DNA of 64,000 nucleotides. Origin: UBA1672 sp050633505 (GTDB lineage: Bacteria; Pseudomonadota; Alphaproteobacteria; Micavibrionales; Micavibrionaceae). This document shows positions 27,308-37,405 of this stretch, one piece after another. How positions within the stretch are numbered: the first letter of the stretch is position 1; every line of letters begins with the position of its first letter. The notes beneath the pieces are model-generated. The model saw only the letters and a list, made by a program, of their open reading frames with translations. It was not told the origin of the DNA and made no database searches. Made by a program: the position numbers and the translations under genes. The stretch is taken from the NCBI GenBank assembly GCA_050633505.1, contig JBOEGQ010000013.1:124001-188000 (forward strand). Direction: 5' to 3'.

Positions 27308-27751
27308 ATGGATAGAGAAAATGTGAATATTCAAACGAATAGCGAGCAAGAAACGATAGATTTTGCCTGTGGTCTTGCGCGTGGTTTGCATTCCGGGGAT
27401 GTGGTGCTATTGCATGGTAACTTGGGAATGGGAAAGAGCGTGATAAGTCGCGCTATTATTCGCGCATTATGTGGTAACCCCGATATGGAAGTGCCAAGTC
27501 CGACTTTTACCCTTGTACAAATGTATGAGGCATCATCTGATGTTATCTGGCATTTTGACTTATATCGTTTGGCTGATACATCCGAAATTTATGAGCTAGG
27601 CTGGGAAGAGGCTCTTTCGGGAGGCATTGCACTTGTGGAATGGCCAGAGCGTTTGGGGAATATGTACCCTGCATCATATGTTGATATTGTGATCAACTCT
27701 ATAGAGGGAAAGCCCGATATGCGGCAAATTGAGGTGGAATATGTCAGTTAA
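27308..27751 (+). CDS. tsaE: tRNA threonylcarbamoyladenosine ATPase TsaE
   Basis: ATPase that acts with TsaB and TsaD to install t6A37 on tRNAs reading ANN codons. At 147 residues it has P-loop GNLGMGKS near residue 38, the VPSPTFTLVQMYE segment, HFDLYRL and the WPERLGNMYP end of the family. It is the usual stand-alone form, without the kinase fusion seen in some relatives. It overlaps the next gene by 11 bases. Confidence 0.95.
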   Translation: MDRENVNIQTNSEQETIDFACGLARGLHSGDVVLLHGNLGMGKSVISRAIIRALCGNPDMEVPSPTFTLVQMYEASSDVIWHFDLYRLADTSEIYELGWEEALSGGIALVEWPERLGNMYPASYVDIVINSIEGKPDMRQIEVEYVS

Positions 27752-28454
27752 GGTGGAACGTGCATTTATATTGGGCGCGGGATTTGGAACGCGCTTACGT
27801 CCCTATACGGATCATTGCCCGAAACCTATGGTGCAAGTCGCCGGAAGGAGCCTAATCTGGCGCAGTTTGGATAAGCTGAAAGATGCAGGTATATCTGAAG
27901 TGGTGGTGAACACGCATTATATGGCCGATTTATTAGAGCAGCATTTAAACCAATATGATCAGGACTTGATCATTCATGCCGTACGAGAGGAAGTAATCCT
28001 CGATACGGGTGGGGGGGTTAAGAATGCCTTGCACTATTTTAAAGATGATCCGTTTTTTGTGATTGCAGGGGATAATCTTTGGACTGATGGTCATATTGCT
28101 GCACTTACACGGTTGATGCAGCATTGGGATGATACATCAATGGATATCCTAACATTAATGCATCCGATTGAACGCATGACGTTAACACATGGTGTCGGGG
28201 ATTATAATTTGTGTGATGATGGAAAGGTGCGGCGTTCTAAGGACAAAAGTGGAACGCATATGTGGACGAATATCCGTTTAAACAGCCCGCATATTTACCG
28301 TGATTATCCGAGTAATGAATTTTCATTTTTGAATATTATGGATGATTGTGAGCGCAAAGGGCGCTTCTTTGCGTTAGAGCATGATGGTGATTGGCATCAT
28401 ATTAGTACGCCTGCTGATCTGGAGAATGTAAATGAACAATTCTGCGCAGCATAA
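27741..28454 (+). CDS. murU: MurU-like sugar-1-phosphate nucleotidyltransferase
   Basis: Nucleotidyltransferase of the N-acetylmuramate-1-phosphate uridylyltransferase type, used with the kinase AmgK to recycle cell-wall sugars. The 237-residue protein starts at the ATG at 27741. It carries the signature GAGFGTRLRPYTDHCPKPM and the metal-binding aspartate in FFVIAGDNLW. Its place after tsaE and before addB is where alphaproteobacteria keep murU, but the amgK kinase that normally lies between tsaE and murU is absent. A mannose-1-phosphate guanylyltransferase is a less likely alternative. Confidence 0.85.
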   Translation: MSVKVERAFILGAGFGTRLRPYTDHCPKPMVQVAGRSLIWRSLDKLKDAGISEVVVNTHYMADLLEQHLNQYDQDLIIHAVREEVILDTGGGVKNALHYFKDDPFFVIAGDNLWTDGHIAALTRLMQHWDDTSMDILTLMHPIERMTLTHGVGDYNLCDDGKVRRSKDKSGTHMWTNIRLNSPHIYRDYPSNEFSFLNIMDDCERKGRFFALEHDGDWHHISTPADLENVNEQFCAA

Positions 28455-31407
28455 ATTCTATACAATTCCCGCAGGTGTTCCGTTTTCGAATGCTTTTGTG
28501 CAGTATTTGTTGCAGCAAAGCACAGATGATCAAGATGCTTTGACGCGATATCGTATTCTGCTTCCGACCCGGCGTGCATGCCGGATTGTGCGGGAAACGT
28601 TTTTGAATGCAAATAACGGAAAGCCAATGTTGTTGCCGAGGCTTTTGCCGATTGGTGATGTTGATGAGGAGGAATTGTCCTTGGCAATGTTTGATCAATC
28701 TTCCGGTTTTTTGGATATTCCTGCTGCTATTGCGCCGTTAAGGCGTCAGCTACTCCTTGCGCAGCTTATTCGTAAAATGCCGAATTTCGCACAAGGGGCA
28801 GATCATGCGTTGTTGTTATCCAAGGCGCTATGCCGTTTTATGGATCAAGTTGTTGTTGAGGGGCTTGATTTTTCTGATTTGCACAAGGTTGTCCCTGATG
28901 AATTTGCAGAGCATTGGCAAATTACGTTGGGTTTTCTAAAAATCGTGAGTGAGCATTGGCCGAGAATCTTGGAAGAGGAGCAATGCATTGATGTTGCCGG
29001 GCGTCGTAATCTTTTGTTGCATACTTTATCTGAATTTTGGAAAGATAGTCCGCCGGATTATCCGGTTATTGCTGCGGGGTCTACAGGGTCTATCCCTGCG
29101 GTGCGTGAATTGCTTGAGGTGATTGCGCGTTTGCCTCAGGGGCAGGTTGTTTTACCGGGATTTGATGCTTGTATGGATGAAGGTGGTTGGTCTGGAATTA
29201 CAGAGAGCCATGCACAATATGGGTTTAAGCAACTTCTCAAACATGTCGGGTGTTCTCCGGCAGATGTTAAGGCATTACCGTTTGAGGGAAGCCAAGATGC
29301 ATTAGAATCGCGTAGGCGGCTTTGTTCTTCTATGATGCTACCGGCGCAGAAAATATCGGAGTGGAAAGAGTTTTCCAGACATCTGGATTTTGATGCATTG
29401 GCCAAAGACGTGCGTTATTTTTCCTGTGCCCATCAGCAAGAAGAAGCGGTTCTTATCGCATTGTTCATGCGTGAGGCCTTGGAAGACCCAAAGAAAACGA
29501 TTGCTCTTGTGACACCTGATCGGGGGCTTGCCCGTCGGGTAAGTGCAGTATGTCGACGTTGGGAGATTGAGGTTGATGATTCTGCCGGTATTGGGTTTTT
29601 AGAAGCACGGTTAGGGAAGTTCACATCATTATGCTTATCTGTTGTTGAGCGCCGTTTTGATCCGATTTCTTTTCTGGCTTTATTGAAGTTTCCTTTTTGC
29701 CGATTTGAAATGGAAGAAAAGGCGTATACCGGTCTTCTGAAAAGCCTTGAGACGGATATATTGCGCTCTGGTGATGTTATTGTTTCGTATGAAATGCTGC
29801 GCACAAAAATTGAGAGTGAGGCGCTATTAAGCTTTTTTGATCGGTATTTTGAGTGTATTCGCCCGCTTTATGATTTGACCAGATATGATGATGAAAGGCC
29901 GTTTGTTTCCTATTTAACTGCGCATGTGAAAATGATGGAATCCTTGGCGCGAACAGAAGACCGTAAAGGAGAAGAAATACTTTGGCGTGGTGATGAGGGG
30001 GAGGCAGGATCTGTATTCTTTTCCGAGTTGTTTGAGCAAGCGGATCTTTTCGGTCAGGTGTCCTTTTTTGAGTATCAGAAGATTCTTCAAACCTTGGCAA
30101 GGGATGTTACCATTCGTTCTGCATACGGTGTTCATCCGCGCGTTCTTATCCTTGGACAGCTTGAAGCCCGTCTTTCTGACGCGGATATTATGATCTTGGG
30201 TAGTTTGAATGAGGGGGCGTGGCCTTCTGATGTTGGGCATGATCCGTGGATGTCGCGTCCGATGCGACGCGATTTCGGATTGCCTGCATCTGAGCAAGCA
30301 ATTGGAATTGCTGCACATGATTTTGCACAAGGATTTTGTAATAAGAAGGTGATTTTAACGCGATCTGAAAAGGTTGGGGGAAGTCCGACAGTACCTGCGC
30401 GCTGGTTGGATCGGTTGGATACAGTTTTGCAGGCAGGGGGGGCTGATCTGTTTCGTTTAACGGATTCACATTATTTAGAGTGGGCGCGTATTCTGGATCG
30501 TAATGATGTGTTTTCTTATTATCAGAGGCCTGCACCCAGACCACCTGTGTCTGCGCGATTGAAGGGGGCATCTGTCACAAAGATAGAGCAATGGATACAA
30601 AACCCGTATGCGGTTTATATGCATTATATTTTACGCCTAAGAAAAATGAGGCCTTTATTGCAAGACAATGATGCTGCGTTACGTGGGACAGTATTACACG
30701 ATATTCTTGATCGTTTCTCGCGTGCGTATCCTGTGGCATTGCCGGATGATGCAGAGGATCGCCTTATTGCGCTTGCGCAGAATGTACTGGAAGAGCAGGT
30801 GAATGATCCGGATATGCTGCGGTATTGGTGGCCACGTTTCTTGAAAATCGCAGCATGGTTTGTTGCACATGAGAAAGAATGGCGTTTTGATGCAAAGTTT
30901 CTGGAAAGCGAAATTAAAGGCACAACCGATATCCATGTTGATGACACCGTATTTAATCTGTATGGGACGGCGGATAGAATTGACAGGGTTGCGGGAGGAT
31001 ACGCGATTATTGATTATAAGAGCGGTGGGCAATATTCAAAATCAAAATTATTGAAAGGAGAGCTTCCGCAGCTTCCTTTGGAGGCATTGATCTTATCGCA
31101 AGGTGGTTTTGCATTCCCTGATGGTACAAAGGTTCCTGCCGGTGATATAAAGTATTTGGGATACTGGACTTTAACAGGTGGGCAGGTTGCAGGAAAAACA
31201 GAATCAATATCCGGTGATCTGGATGAGGCGATTACGACTGTATTGGATGGTTTGAAGGGCATGATTGCGGAATTTCGAAAAGTGGAAACGCCGTTCTACG
31301 CAGTCCCTGACACATCAAATGTTCCGCGTTTTAATGATTATGAGCATGTATCCCGTTTAAAGGAATGGGCCGCGTTAGATGCACAGGTGCAAGAGGGAGA
31401 TTCTTAA
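28432..31407 (+). CDS. addB: AddB nuclease/inactive helicase subunit
   Basis: Second subunit of the AddAB helicase-nuclease that processes double-strand breaks for RecA. At 991 residues, the N-terminal region has LLPTRRACRIV where a Walker A motif would be expected, so the helicase domain is inactive, as is known for alphaproteobacterial AddB. The C-terminal RecB-type nuclease motif is intact (AIIDYKSGG, about residue 860). GGAGA precedes the ATG, which overlaps murU by 23 bases. addA follows with a one-base overlap. Confidence 0.94.
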   Translation: MNNSAQHKFYTIPAGVPFSNAFVQYLLQQSTDDQDALTRYRILLPTRRACRIVRETFLNANNGKPMLLPRLLPIGDVDEEELSLAMFDQSSGFLDIPAAIAPLRRQLLLAQLIRKMPNFAQGADHALLLSKALCRFMDQVVVEGLDFSDLHKVVPDEFAEHWQITLGFLKIVSEHWPRILEEEQCIDVAGRRNLLLHTLSEFWKDSPPDYPVIAAGSTGSIPAVRELLEVIARLPQGQVVLPGFDACMDEGGWSGITESHAQYGFKQLLKHVGCSPADVKALPFEGSQDALESRRRLCSSMMLPAQKISEWKEFSRHLDFDALAKDVRYFSCAHQQEEAVLIALFMREALEDPKKTIALVTPDRGLARRVSAVCRRWEIEVDDSAGIGFLEARLGKFTSLCLSVVERRFDPISFLALLKFPFCRFEMEEKAYTGLLKSLETDILRSGDVIVSYEMLRTKIESEALLSFFDRYFECIRPLYDLTRYDDERPFVSYLTAHVKMMESLARTEDRKGEEILWRGDEGEAGSVFFSELFEQADLFGQVSFFEYQKILQTLARDVTIRSAYGVHPRVLILGQLEARLSDADIMILGSLNEGAWPSDVGHDPWMSRPMRRDFGLPASEQAIGIAAHDFAQGFCNKKVILTRSEKVGGSPTVPARWLDRLDTVLQAGGADLFRLTDSHYLEWARILDRNDVFSYYQRPAPRPPVSARLKGASVTKIEQWIQNPYAVYMHYILRLRKMRPLLQDNDAALRGTVLHDILDRFSRAYPVALPDDAEDRLIALAQNVLEEQVNDPDMLRYWWPRFLKIAAWFVAHEKEWRFDAKFLESEIKGTTDIHVDDTVFNLYGTADRIDRVAGGYAIIDYKSGGQYSKSKLLKGELPQLPLEALILSQGGFAFPDGTKVPAGDIKYLGYWTLTGGQVAGKTESISGDLDEAITTVLDGLKGMIAEFRKVETPFYAVPDTSNVPRFNDYEHVSRLKEWAALDAQVQEGDS

Positions 31408-34400
31408 TGGCCGAGTCTTTGGGAGTTTCTGCTTCGTCTGATGAGGCATCTGGTGTCACTGACCCTAATATGTTGCAACGTGCAGCATCTAACCCGGATG
31501 AATCTGTATGGGTTGATGCATCTGCAGGCACCGGGAAAACAAAGGTTCTGACAGATCGGGTGTTGCGATTATTATTACCACGCAATGATGGACGTCCCGG
31601 CACACCACCAGGACGTATTTTATGTCTGACATTTACGAAGGCGGCGGCGAATGAAATGGCTTTGCGTATTAACCGCGTGTTGAGCCAGTGGGCTGTGATG
31701 GATATTGATCATGCCGATCATAAAAAATCTTTATACGTCGTGTTGGAGGGGTTGATTGGCCAGAAACCCAGTGATGAACAGGTCATAGCCGCGCAAAGGT
31801 TATTTGCGGATGTTGTGGATTGTCCGGGCGGTTTGCAGATTATGACGATCCACTCATTCTGCCAGTCTGTATTGGGGCGTTTTCCGATTGAGGCGGGATT
31901 GCCGCCCAATTTTGATATTTTGGAAGAGGGGCAAGCATCCCTTTTAATGAAGGGCATTGTAAATCGCGTATTGTCTATCGCGCAAAGTGATGAACAGTCA
32001 GGATCACCTTTATCATCTGCGGTTCAAAACGTAGTCAGCAATCTTGATGAAGGTGGTTTTTCTGCACTTATGCAGGAGTTATGTTCAGAGCGCAGACAAC
32101 TTAGTGTACTTTTATCCCGCCATGGGGATGTAGACGGCATATATCGCGGTATTTGTGAGTATTATAAGATTGATCCTTATTCGTCAGAAGATACGATGAT
32201 GAACCGTTTTTGCGCTTCTGAATCTTTTGATTTGTCGGGACTGGAGATGGCTGCGCAAGCGATGGCAGAAGATAAGGGCGCGTTGGCTCAAAAAAGGGGC
32301 AACGCCATCTTGCAATGGATAAAAGCACCTCTTGTAGAGCGCTTGGCTTTGCTTCCGTCTTATCAAGGTGCCTTTTTGACGCAAAAAGGTGAGATTCACA
32401 AAAAGGCATTCCCGCCGAAAGCCGTACAAAATTCTTATCCTCAATGTGTAGAAATACTTCATAAAGAGGCGCAACGGCTTATTCATTTGAATGAGATTGC
32501 CAAATCTTTTAAATCGGCCTGTATGACGCGGGATGTCCTGTTAATCGGGCAGGAAATTATCACTCTGTATGCGCAGGAAAAACAGACGCAGGGGGTTTTG
32601 GACTTTGATGATTTGGTTCTGAAGACAATGGCGCTTTTGGCGGGTGAAACTTCGGGCTTTAAACAGCTTGGTATGGAGGGTGTTGCGCAAGTCCCTGAAT
32701 GGATTATGTACAAGCTGGATCAGGGGTTAGACCATATTTTGGTGGATGAGGCACAAGATACAAATCCAGAGCAATGGCGCATTATTGAATCACTTTGCGC
32801 TGAATTCTTTAGTGGTATGGCCGCGCGTGATGAGGCGATGCGCACCTCTTTTACCGTGGGGGATATTAAACAATCCATTTATAGTTTCCAGCGCGCCGCG
32901 CCAGAAGAGTTCAAACGGATGCAGGCGGTTTTTGATCGTAAGATAGGGGAGGCCGGGCTTATAAATCGTAATATCGGTCTTGATATTTCTTTTCGAACCA
33001 CTGAGAGCGTTTTACGCGTCGTAGACCATTTGTTTCAAGATGCCACATTACGGATGGCTGTTGGTGGTGAGGATGTAAAGCATAAGAGTTTTCGAGTGGG
33101 GCAGGCAGGATGTGTTGAATTATGGCCCGTTTTTGAAAGCTCACCGAAAGAGGCGCATGATTTCTGGGCACCTCCTGTGGAGCTTAAAGGGCATCAAAGC
33201 GGTTCAGCACAATTGGCTTCATATATTGCGGATAAAATACAAAACTGGCTGGATCGAAAAGAATTCTTAGAGAGTGCAAACCGCCCGATTAAGGCGGGAG
33301 ATATTATGATTTTGGTGCGCTCTCGTACGGCATTTGTTGATCAGCTTGTCCGGTCTCTTAAACTGAAATCTATTCCGGTTAGTGGCGTTGACCGCATGAC
33401 ATTAGGGGATCAACTTGCGGTTCAGGACTTGTTAGCGGTGGCTCGTTTTTGTTTGTTACCAGATGATGACCTGACCCTTGCCGAAGTTTTGAAAACACCA
33501 TTTCTTGGATGGAATGAGGATGAGCTTTTTGCTTTGTCCTACAATAGAAAAGGGACTTTATGGAGTGAACTCTGTAATTTTGATGAAAAACGCATAGATA
33601 TAATTAAAGACCATGATGGTGAAATTGTTATACCATCTGTTGAAAAACGTGATGCTGCGCGTGATTATTTGGCGCGCTTAACAGGGCGTGTCCGTTATTG
33701 CGGGGCCTATGAATTCTTCTCCTATATATTAAATATGCCATGTCCGGCTGACCAATATTCCGGTTTGCGTGCAATGCGCGGACGTCTGGGAGAGGATGCC
33801 TTGGATCCGATTGAAGAGCTTTTAAATGCTGCGCTTGATTTTGGTTACAATAATACAGACCATTTGCAAATTTTCTTGGATGAGCAGGAAAGAAAAAGAA
33901 TGGAGATTAAGCGTGAAATGGAAGAAGGCGGAGATTTCGTCCGTATTATGACGGTACATGGATCAAAGGGGTTGCAGGCACCAATTGTTATTCTCCCTGA
34001 TACGTTGAAAAATACTGCAGCAAAAAAGGGTGGACGATTTTTATGGCCGGATAAGACGGGATTAGGCGTGCCTTTTTATGCTGTACGTAAGGATGAAGAA
34101 CCGCATGAATATCAACGGATACATCAAAAACGCCGTGATCTGGAGGAGCAAGAGGAATACCGTCTTCTCTATGTTGCGATGACTCGTGCGGCTGATCGTT
34201 TATATGTTTCCGGACATAAGGGAGTTCGAGATGCGAAGGAGAATTCCTGGTATTATCTCATAAAACAGACGATAGAGGCGGATGAGCGGTGTACACATAT
34301 TCAGGAACAAGACCATGAGATCTTGCGTGTGGAGAATGCGCAAGATGCCCCCCCGGATAAGTCCGATACCAGAAAGAAAGAAGAAGAGACAGATATCGCA

Positions 34401-34991
34401 TTACCGGAATGGATATCTTCTCATGCCCCGGAAGAGCCATTACCACCATATCCTCTTATTCCCTCACGTCCGTCAGAAGATGATGGGGAAGTTGCCCTTT
34501 CGCCACTGTCATCTGCAGATGGGAAAAGGTTCAGGCGTGGTAATCTTACGCATAAGCTTTTACAGTTTTTGCCGGATCTGGATGTTGATAAGCGTAAAGA
34601 TGCTGCGCTTGAATTTGTGCACAAAAATGCTTTGGACTTATCAGAAAATATACGCAGTGAGATTGTCGGCGAGGTGATGGCTATATTGGATAATGCGGAT
34701 TTTGCACCATTCTTTTCACCATCATCTATGGCGGAGGTCTCAGTCACAGGACTGATGGAGGATAATCAGGTTGTCAGTGGCCAGATTGATCGGTTGGTTA
34801 TTACAGATCAGGAAATCTGGATTGTTGATTATAAGACGAACCGCCCGCCACCATCAGATGTTGCCGATGTGCCTACAATATATAAACGGCAATTGAATGC
34901 CTATCATGATTCAATTGCCGCAATATATCCGAACCATAAAATTAACTGCGCTCTTCTTTGGACAGATGGAGCAAAGCTTATGATTCTATAA
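31407..34991 (+). CDS. addA: AddA helicase-nuclease subunit
   Basis: UvrD-type helicase plus RecB-type nuclease that unwinds and trims broken DNA ends. The 1194 residues include Walker A ASAGTGKTKVL near residue 38, Walker B LVDEAQDTNPEQW, the MTVHGSKGLQ helicase motif V, LYVAMTRAADRLY (motif VI) and the C-terminal nuclease motif WIVDYKTNRPP. The ATG at 31407 shares a base with the addB TAA and has AAGAGGGAGA before it, so I prefer it to an in-frame start 14 codons upstream. trxA lies three bases beyond on the other strand. Confidence 0.95.
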   Translation: MAESLGVSASSDEASGVTDPNMLQRAASNPDESVWVDASAGTGKTKVLTDRVLRLLLPRNDGRPGTPPGRILCLTFTKAAANEMALRINRVLSQWAVMDIDHADHKKSLYVVLEGLIGQKPSDEQVIAAQRLFADVVDCPGGLQIMTIHSFCQSVLGRFPIEAGLPPNFDILEEGQASLLMKGIVNRVLSIAQSDEQSGSPLSSAVQNVVSNLDEGGFSALMQELCSERRQLSVLLSRHGDVDGIYRGICEYYKIDPYSSEDTMMNRFCASESFDLSGLEMAAQAMAEDKGALAQKRGNAILQWIKAPLVERLALLPSYQGAFLTQKGEIHKKAFPPKAVQNSYPQCVEILHKEAQRLIHLNEIAKSFKSACMTRDVLLIGQEIITLYAQEKQTQGVLDFDDLVLKTMALLAGETSGFKQLGMEGVAQVPEWIMYKLDQGLDHILVDEAQDTNPEQWRIIESLCAEFFSGMAARDEAMRTSFTVGDIKQSIYSFQRAAPEEFKRMQAVFDRKIGEAGLINRNIGLDISFRTTESVLRVVDHLFQDATLRMAVGGEDVKHKSFRVGQAGCVELWPVFESSPKEAHDFWAPPVELKGHQSGSAQLASYIADKIQNWLDRKEFLESANRPIKAGDIMILVRSRTAFVDQLVRSLKLKSIPVSGVDRMTLGDQLAVQDLLAVARFCLLPDDDLTLAEVLKTPFLGWNEDELFALSYNRKGTLWSELCNFDEKRIDIIKDHDGEIVIPSVEKRDAARDYLARLTGRVRYCGAYEFFSYILNMPCPADQYSGLRAMRGRLGEDALDPIEELLNAALDFGYNNTDHLQIFLDEQERKRMEIKREMEEGGDFVRIMTVHGSKGLQAPIVILPDTLKNTAAKKGGRFLWPDKTGLGVPFYAVRKDEEPHEYQRIHQKRRDLEEQEEYRLLYVAMTRAADRLYVSGHKGVRDAKENSWYYLIKQTIEADERCTHIQEQDHEILRVENAQDAPPDKSDTRKKEEETDIALPEWISSHAPEEPLPPYPLIPSRPSEDDGEVALSPLSSADGKRFRRGNLTHKLLQFLPDLDVDKRKDAALEFVHKNALDLSENIRSEIVGEVMAILDNADFAPFFSPSSMAEVSVTGLMEDNQVVSGQIDRLVITDQEIWIVDYKTNRPPPSDVADVPTIYKRQLNAYHDSIAAIYPNHKINCALLWTDGAKLMIL

Positions 34992-34994
34992 AAC

Positions 34995-35315
34995 TTATAT
35001 TTTTTCAGCCAGCCAGTCTGTTAGCTGTGATTTTGGCATGCCGCCAACGCGTGTATCAACGACTTTTCCGCCCTTAAACAGCATCAATGTCGGAACGCCG
35101 CGCAATCCATATTGCGTTGGTGTTTCAGGAGATTCTTCAATATTAATCTTAACGACTTTTAATTTGTCATCCATTTCGCCTGCAACTTCTTCGATAACCG
35201 GAAGTAAAGCTTTACAAGGCCCGCACCATTCTGCCCAGAAATCAACAAGAACCGGTGTATCTGAATTTACCACTTCATTCTCAAAATCGCTGTCGCTTAC
35301 GGCTTTTACAGACAT
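34995..35315 (-). CDS. trxA: Thioredoxin
   Basis: Small cytoplasmic disulphide reductase that keeps ribonucleotide reductase and other enzymes reduced. The 106-residue protein has the WCGPCK active site near residues 30-35, the cis-proline in GVPTLMLFKGG and no signal peptide. It sits convergent to addA, the usual end of this conserved block in alphaproteobacteria. Confidence 0.97.
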   Translation of the reverse strand: MSVKAVSDSDFENEVVNSDTPVLVDFWAEWCGPCKALLPVIEEVAGEMDDKLKVVKINIEESPETPTQYGLRGVPTLMLFKGGKVVDTRVGGMPKSQLTDWLAEKI

Positions 35316-35493
35316 TTTTTATTCCTTTCACTAACGCAAATAATACCCTCCACTATGGAGATGTAAGGCGATTCGTCAAGCATCATCTTAGGGTGGAGTG
35401 GGAATTGTATTGTTTGCTGCAACTTTTTATGAGGCAATATTGTATATTATTTGCTATAACATTCTGATTACGAGATGCTTATTTAGAGATATT

Positions 35494-36609
35494 ATGGCGC
35501 GAGATAACAACGATAATACAATGACACGCCGCGGGTTTGTTGAATTAGGGGTAAAGTCTCTTACCGCTATGGCATTGTTGCCTCTATTCCCGCAGGCGGC
35601 AGAGGCCAAGGCCAGTAAACCGGAAGAACCTCTGAAAGGGGGCAGTGCCTTTATCATCGGGCATGAGGATTTTCTGGATGATACGCATTTGCCTGAAAAT
35701 CAGAAAATTAACCGTGAACTAGATACGCCATTTTATACGGCGTCCCTTGTAAAGCTTATTACTGTGGCAGCTGTCCTAAGAAAAATTGATGAAGATCGTG
35801 AGGCCGTCGCGCGTGGTGATATGATAGAGGGCGATGCCTTAACGATGGATTCTGTTCTGACAATTTCATCGCGTGCCCATCGGCGTAGTAGTCGGCGCAG
35901 CAATCAGGAAAAAATGACTGTTCGTGAAGCGCTGACAATGACAGGATCATTTTCATTGAATGATGCGACCTATGCTTTGGCAGAGCGTGTTGGTGCAGGT
36001 AAGCCGATTACCGATGCATTAACAGGCCGGCAGAGCATGGACTATGTTAAAAAATTCATAGGTGAACATATGCGCACGCTCGTTTCTGATCTTGGAATGA
36101 ATAATACGCGCATTTATACGCCCACAGGGATACCGGATTATGAGGGCGGTGGACGTTCGAAGTTAAGCCCTAGAAATGACCAATCTACGCAGCGCGATTT
36201 TATGAAATTGATGAATTATCTTGTTCAAAATCACGAAGAAAATCTTGATGTCTTCTCAAAGCCCAGCATGTACACGAAGGCAGAAGCAGAAGATGGTAGT
36301 CTCTATACGGTACAATATAAGAACTCTGTCCCGTTGTTACACAATTCCGCGCGCGCAGATGCAATTGCAACAAAAGGGGTTATTGGCGGTAAAACGGGGT
36401 TTCATGATTTTTCTTTATTACAATCGGTATGTATCTTCGATTTGTCTGAAATCGGTGGGCAAGGGCATATGGTGATTATGAGTTTGGGGAATGACAATGA
36501 TACCTATGCGACAGAGCCTCAACGCGTAAAAGATACAGCCGTTGCTTTGGCCAAGCAGGAATTAACTCTTGAGCTTGCCAATGAAGAGCAAGCATTGCTC
36601 ATGGATTAA
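35494..36609 (+). CDS. D-alanyl-D-alanine carboxypeptidase-like PBP (peptidase S11)
   Basis: Low-molecular-weight penicillin-binding protein that trims peptidoglycan stem peptides. The three active-site motifs are visible: SxxK in TASLVKLIT, SxN as SLN, and KTG in GGKTGFHD. The N-terminus holds a twin-arginine motif (TRRGFVE) and a hydrophobic stretch ending in AEA, so Tat export is likely, unusual for this family. The ATG at 35494 leaves the Tat signal near the start; the longer frame would bury it. The 371-residue protein has no clear C-terminal membrane anchor. It ends four bases into the panD stop. Confidence 0.85.
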   Translation: MARDNNDNTMTRRGFVELGVKSLTAMALLPLFPQAAEAKASKPEEPLKGGSAFIIGHEDFLDDTHLPENQKINRELDTPFYTASLVKLITVAAVLRKIDEDREAVARGDMIEGDALTMDSVLTISSRAHRRSSRRSNQEKMTVREALTMTGSFSLNDATYALAERVGAGKPITDALTGRQSMDYVKKFIGEHMRTLVSDLGMNNTRIYTPTGIPDYEGGGRSKLSPRNDQSTQRDFMKLMNYLVQNHEENLDVFSKPSMYTKAEAEDGSLYTVQYKNSVPLLHNSARADAIATKGVIGGKTGFHDFSLLQSVCIFDLSEIGGQGHMVIMSLGNDNDTYATEPQRVKDTAVALAKQELTLELANEEQALLMD

Positions 36610-36965
36610 CGTGCGGTGCTTTTAATTCGATTTTTTTCATCAACAAGAAATGATTTTGGTACATGGGTTTTGGCTTCTTGTTCATCCATTTGCGCGTAAG
36701 AGCAAATAATAACCAGATCACCTTCTTTGACCAGATGCGCTGCTGCGCCGTTAATGCCAATTACGCCTGATCCGCGTTCACCTTCTATAACATACGTTGT
36801 CAGGCGATTGCCGTTGGTGATGTCAAGAACATCAACTTGCTCATTAAGTAAGAGCCCGGCCGTATCCATAAGGTCACGGTCAATCGTGATAGAGCCTTCA
36901 TAATTCAGGTCGGCCTGCGTGACCGTTGCACGGTGTAACTTTGATTTCAGCATGGTCAAAATCAT
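36606..36965 (-). CDS. panD: Aspartate 1-decarboxylase PanD
   Basis: Makes beta-alanine from aspartate for pantothenate and CoA synthesis. At 119 residues, self-cleavage is expected between Gly24 and Ser25 (YEGS), giving the pyruvoyl group. The region INGAAAHLVKEGD matches the family. The start at 36965 gives an N-terminus (MILTMLKSKLHR) that aligns with the E. coli protein; eight more upstream codons are not needed. Its convergent neighbour is the PBP gene. panB and panC are not in the window. Confidence 0.94.
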   Translation of the reverse strand: MILTMLKSKLHRATVTQADLNYEGSITIDRDLMDTAGLLLNEQVDVLDITNGNRLTTYVIEGERGSGVIGINGAAAHLVKEGDLVIICSYAQMDEQEAKTHVPKSFLVDEKNRIKSTAR

Positions 36966-37042
36966 GGCTTTACTTCTTCTTATGATCATTGTGTAATTGC
37001 GCCTAATATTTATCTAATAGACTAACAAAAGGGAAGAAGAAA

Positions 37043-37405
37043 ATGTCTGTATATAATGACAATAATATTTTTGCAAAAATCCTGCGTGGTGAGATCCCTT
37101 GCGATAAAGTCTATGAAGATAAATATGTTCTGGCTTTTCGGGATATTGCCCCACAGGCGCCGGTTCATATTTTGGTTGTGCCAAAGGGGTCATATATTTC
37201 GATTGATGATTTTGGAATGAATGCACCCGTTGATGAAGTGCAGGGTTTTTATAAGGCTGTCGCACATATTGTGCAGGAACAGGGGCTGACTGAGAATGGT
37301 TTTCGCTCTATTGCCAATACAGGTGATCATGGCGGGCAAGAGGTGCCACACTTTCATCTGCATTTATTAGGCGGTAAGAAAATAGGTGCGATGGTCGCAT
37401 CTTAG
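37043..37405 (+). CDS. HIT-family nucleotide hydrolase (HINT type)
   Basis: Small cytosolic purine nucleoside phosphoramidase or nucleotide hydrolase of the histidine-triad family. The 120 residues include an N-terminal IFAKILRGEIPCDKVYED typical of HINT proteins and the triad HFHLHLLGG near the C-terminus. GGGAAGAAG precedes the ATG. It stands alone and converges with the next gene by a four-base overlap. Confidence 0.93.
   Translation: MSVYNDNNIFAKILRGEIPCDKVYEDKYVLAFRDIAPQAPVHILVVPKGSYISIDDFGMNAPVDEVQGFYKAVAHIVQEQGLTENGFRSIANTGDHGGQEVPHFHLHLLGGKKIGAMVAS

Noticed and set aside
28432..31407. AddB as a broken helicase gene
   Set aside because: The missing Walker A is the normal state for alphaproteobacterial AddB; the frame is complete and the nuclease motif intact.
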